Shown here in pieces: positions 5,282-5,316 of a stretch of DNA of 5,316 bases (its first letter is position 1; the number at the start of each line of letters is the position of its first letter). This stretch comes from SMWC01 sp963581225 (GTDB taxonomy: Bacteria; Pseudomonadota; Gammaproteobacteria; Steroidobacterales; Rariloculaceae), in the NCBI GenBank assembly GCA_963581225.1, contig CAUZMW010000136.1, positions 1-5,316 of the forward strand, read 5' to 3'. A program made the translations under genes and the position numbers. A model generated the notes under the pieces. The model saw only the letters and a program-made list of their open reading frames with translations, searched no databases and was not told the DNA's origin.

Positions 5282-5305
5282 GGACTCCCGAAGCGATTGG
5301 AGTCC
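5282..5305. repeat. Small 7-bp hairpin near the right edge
   Basis: GGACTCC (5282-5288) and GGAGTCC (5299-5305) are exact reverse complements around a 10-base loop, CGAAGCGATT. No T-run follows on either strand, so it is not a standard terminator. The palindrome CCACGTGG (5304-5311) overlaps its end. It may belong to whatever element lies beyond the window. Confidence 0.5.
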
Positions 5306-5316
5306 ACGTGGTCCCA

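Larger units (their letters stand above)
4990..5316. other. Non-coding tail after rpoH rich in inverted repeats
   Basis: These 327 bases contain no gene of recognised function on either strand. They hold a perfect 24-bp inverted repeat (5014-5087), a 114-base imperfect palindrome (5115-5228), a 47-codon frame that starts within it, and a 7-bp hairpin (5282-5305). A GCTTCGA at 5089-5095 is complementary to TCGAAGC at 5146-5152 and, for 6 bases, to CGAAGC at 5289-5294. No promoter, tRNA or CRISPR pattern was seen. Confidence 0.7.

Noticed and set aside
5089..5316. Retron-type msr-msd RNA
   Set aside because: A long hairpin is present, but no reverse transcriptase gene is visible and no flanking a1/a2 pair encloses the hairpin. 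It cannot be supported from this window.
5272..5316. tRNA-like end at the right edge
   Set aside because: The terminal CCA and small hairpin suggest it, but no cloverleaf arms or GTTCGAAT-type T-loop are present.

Overview
The window looks like a chromosomal core region of a gammaproteobacterium. The evidence is the gene order ftsY-ftsE-ftsX-rpoH with rsmD divergent from ftsY, as in Escherichia coli, plus an RpoH that follows the E. coli protein closely through regions 2.2-2.4 and the RpoH box. By eye the DNA is moderately GC-rich. The lineage below class level cannot be fixed from this sequence.

Left part, minus strand (about 1-1365): rsmD (16S rRNA m2G966 methyltransferase), then coaD (phosphopantetheine adenylyltransferase), then the first 82 codons of a gamma-glutamyltransferase precursor that runs off the left edge. 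coaD and the ggt-like gene are 2 bases apart. A candidate internal promoter lies between rsmD and coaD.

Middle, plus strand (1366-4021): a 106-base divergent intergenic region holds a good sigma-70 promoter (perfect TATAAT) for ftsY. ftsY, ftsE and ftsX follow as a tight operon: an ATGA overlap, then a 7-base gap. They encode the SRP receptor and the ABC-type complex that couples cell division to peptidoglycan hydrolysis. The FtsY has normal P-loop, DTFRAAA and TKLD motifs, but several otherwise conserved positions differ.

Right part (4022-4989): rpoH, the heat-shock sigma factor, has its own 104-base upstream region. This holds a match to the extracytoplasmic-stress sigma-E promoter consensus (GGAACGT, 16 bases, TCTAA) and an overlapping sigma-70-like promoter. 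The window therefore suggests that envelope stress feeds into the heat-shock regulon, as in E. coli.

Far right (4990-5316, 327 bases): no gene of recognised function. It carries a perfect 24-bp inverted repeat with a 26-base spacer (REP/MITE-like, perhaps also the rpoH terminator). Next is a 114-base imperfect palindrome whose departures from perfect pairing are almost all G-U compatible on the plus strand only, which suggests a structured plus-strand RNA. A 47-codon frame with a good ribosome binding site begins inside its left arm. A small 7-bp hairpin lies near the edge. This tail is the least explained part of the window.
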